Shown one piece after another: positions 63,580 to 64,000 of a DNA stretch of 64,000 nt (within the stretch, counting starts at the first letter, position 1; each line of letters starts with the position of its first letter). Source of the stretch: Mycobacterium malmoense (GTDB lineage: Bacteria; Actinomycetota; Actinomycetes; Mycobacteriales; Mycobacteriaceae); contig NZ_CP080999.1 of assembly GCF_019645855.1 (NCBI RefSeq), forward strand, positions 682,001 to 746,000, in the 5' to 3' direction. The notes beneath the pieces are model-generated. The model saw nothing but the letters and a program-made list of their open reading frames with translations, had not been told where the DNA came from and did no database searches. Both the position numbers and the translations under genes were made by a program.

Positions 63580-64000
63580 TCATTCGACCACTGCGGTCGA
63601 TGGAGGATTGATCCGGGTCCACAGGGCCGCGAGGTAGACCAGGTTCTGGTCGACGGGTTCAGCAGATCGAGGCCGGTAAAGCAGGGTGTTGCGGTGGACA
63701 ACCAATTCTGCAGCGCTGGCTCCGCGGTCAAAGCTGTTGGCTGCCAAGCACTGCAGCGTCGCGGCACGATCGGCTCCCTCGACACAGTCGAACACGCGCC
63801 GGACTATGTCGTCGGAATCTCGGGGGATTGAGCCAGCAGCAGGTGAGGAAGAAAGTCGCGCACGGTGACGAGCCCCCTGCGGCCGGCTTCGTCGGCGAAC
63901 ACGACCAGCATTTGCAGCCGCCCGAGTATCGCCCGAACGGAACTGCTCGAGTTGGGAAGACCAGTTGTACGCGCACGGCAACGAGCTGTGTGCATGTGCA
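63580..64000 (-). pseudogene. PucR-type regulator C-terminal part, frame-disrupted, cut by window edge
   Basis: The minus strand carries pieces of one protein in two frames: YNWSSQLEQFRSGDTRA, then LQMLVVFADEAGRRGLVTV and RDFLPHLLLAQSP one frame over, then DSDDIVRRVFDCVEGADRAA and ASAAELVVHRNTLLYR back in the first. The last piece is the PucR-family C-terminal helix-turn-helix (HRNTLLYR). One extra G near 63917 and one missing C in a C-run near 63818 would restore it. Real decay or sequencing error; the N-terminal part is outside the window. Confidence 0.55.

Overview
The window is a stretch of a high-GC actinobacterial chromosome, clearly Mycobacterium. It carries mycobacteria-specific genes (groEL2 with two CIRCE boxes, virR, PE, PPE and PPE-MPTR proteins, PGRS repeat proteins). 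Its backbone follows the Mycobacterium tuberculosis order ctpH (Rv0425c) - Rv0426c - xthA - Rv0428c - def - Rv0430 - virR - sodC - Rv0433 - Rv0434 - Rv0435c - pssA - psd - moeA2 - [Rv0439c] - groEL2 - Rv0441c - PPE10 - Rv0443. The MPTR and PGRS proteins suggest a slow-growing non-tuberculous species. Orthology calls are from memory of these families, not from a search.

Layout. 1-6 kb (minus): ctpH (cut by the left edge), a small membrane protein, xthA, an acetyltransferase and def, then an extra luciferase-like monooxygenase; three separate tandem duplications lie in this stretch. 6.3-10.6 kb (plus): DUF3263 protein, virR, sodC, a carboxylate-amine ligase and a Lon-N-domain protein, with an extra crotonase. 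10.7-15.1 kb (minus): an inserted lux-like fatty acid reductase operon (acyl-protein synthetase, LuxC-type reductase, SDR, TetR) with no luciferase. 15.3-17.1 kb (plus): a YWTD propeller protein and a 3-hydroxyacyl-CoA dehydrogenase. 17.3-22.3 kb (minus): moeA2-psd-pssA-AAA ATPase; the last three genes overlap by start/stop codons.

22.4-45.4 kb is a large accessory region between moeA2 and groEL2. It holds (a) an EccA-like AAA protein without the TPR domain and with an altered Walker A; (b) three copies of a two-gene cassette, each with a conserved leader, a PE-less PGRS protein with its own export signal, a GjpA-like exported protein and, in two copies, a near-identical terminator hairpin; (c) a decayed VapBC module; (d) a peptide-like biosynthetic locus (EamA-type exporter, ATP-grasp ligase and SDR on one strand; small ORFs and a SagB-type dehydrogenase on the other); (e) NarL-type regulators around a PE/PPE pair, one regulator internally deleted, and a NarL-type histidine kinase; (f) an SDR/cupin pair with a divergent TetR.

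46.1-53.4 kb returns to backbone: groEL2, Rv0441c-like, PPE10-like, an inserted D-aminoacylase-type amidohydrolase, a VOC-DinB fusion and a membrane protein. After about 1 kb without a secure gene, 54.5-62.6 kb is one co-directional catabolic-looking operon: TetR, 3Fe-4S ferredoxin, P450, amidohydrolase, two M24 proteins (one apparently a pseudoenzyme) and a double class III CoA-transferase. It ends at a perfect 22-bp palindrome, followed by a convergent SDR and a disrupted PucR-like regulator at the right edge.

The strongest candidate for something undescribed is the SagB/ATP-grasp locus. A peptide frame with a duplicated FAW(V/T)D motif lies one base out of frame with a start codon that has a very strong ribosome binding site, and is followed by a 15-bp hairpin and then the dehydrogenase. 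The triplicated PGRS/GjpA-like cassette beside an EccA-like protein is the second.
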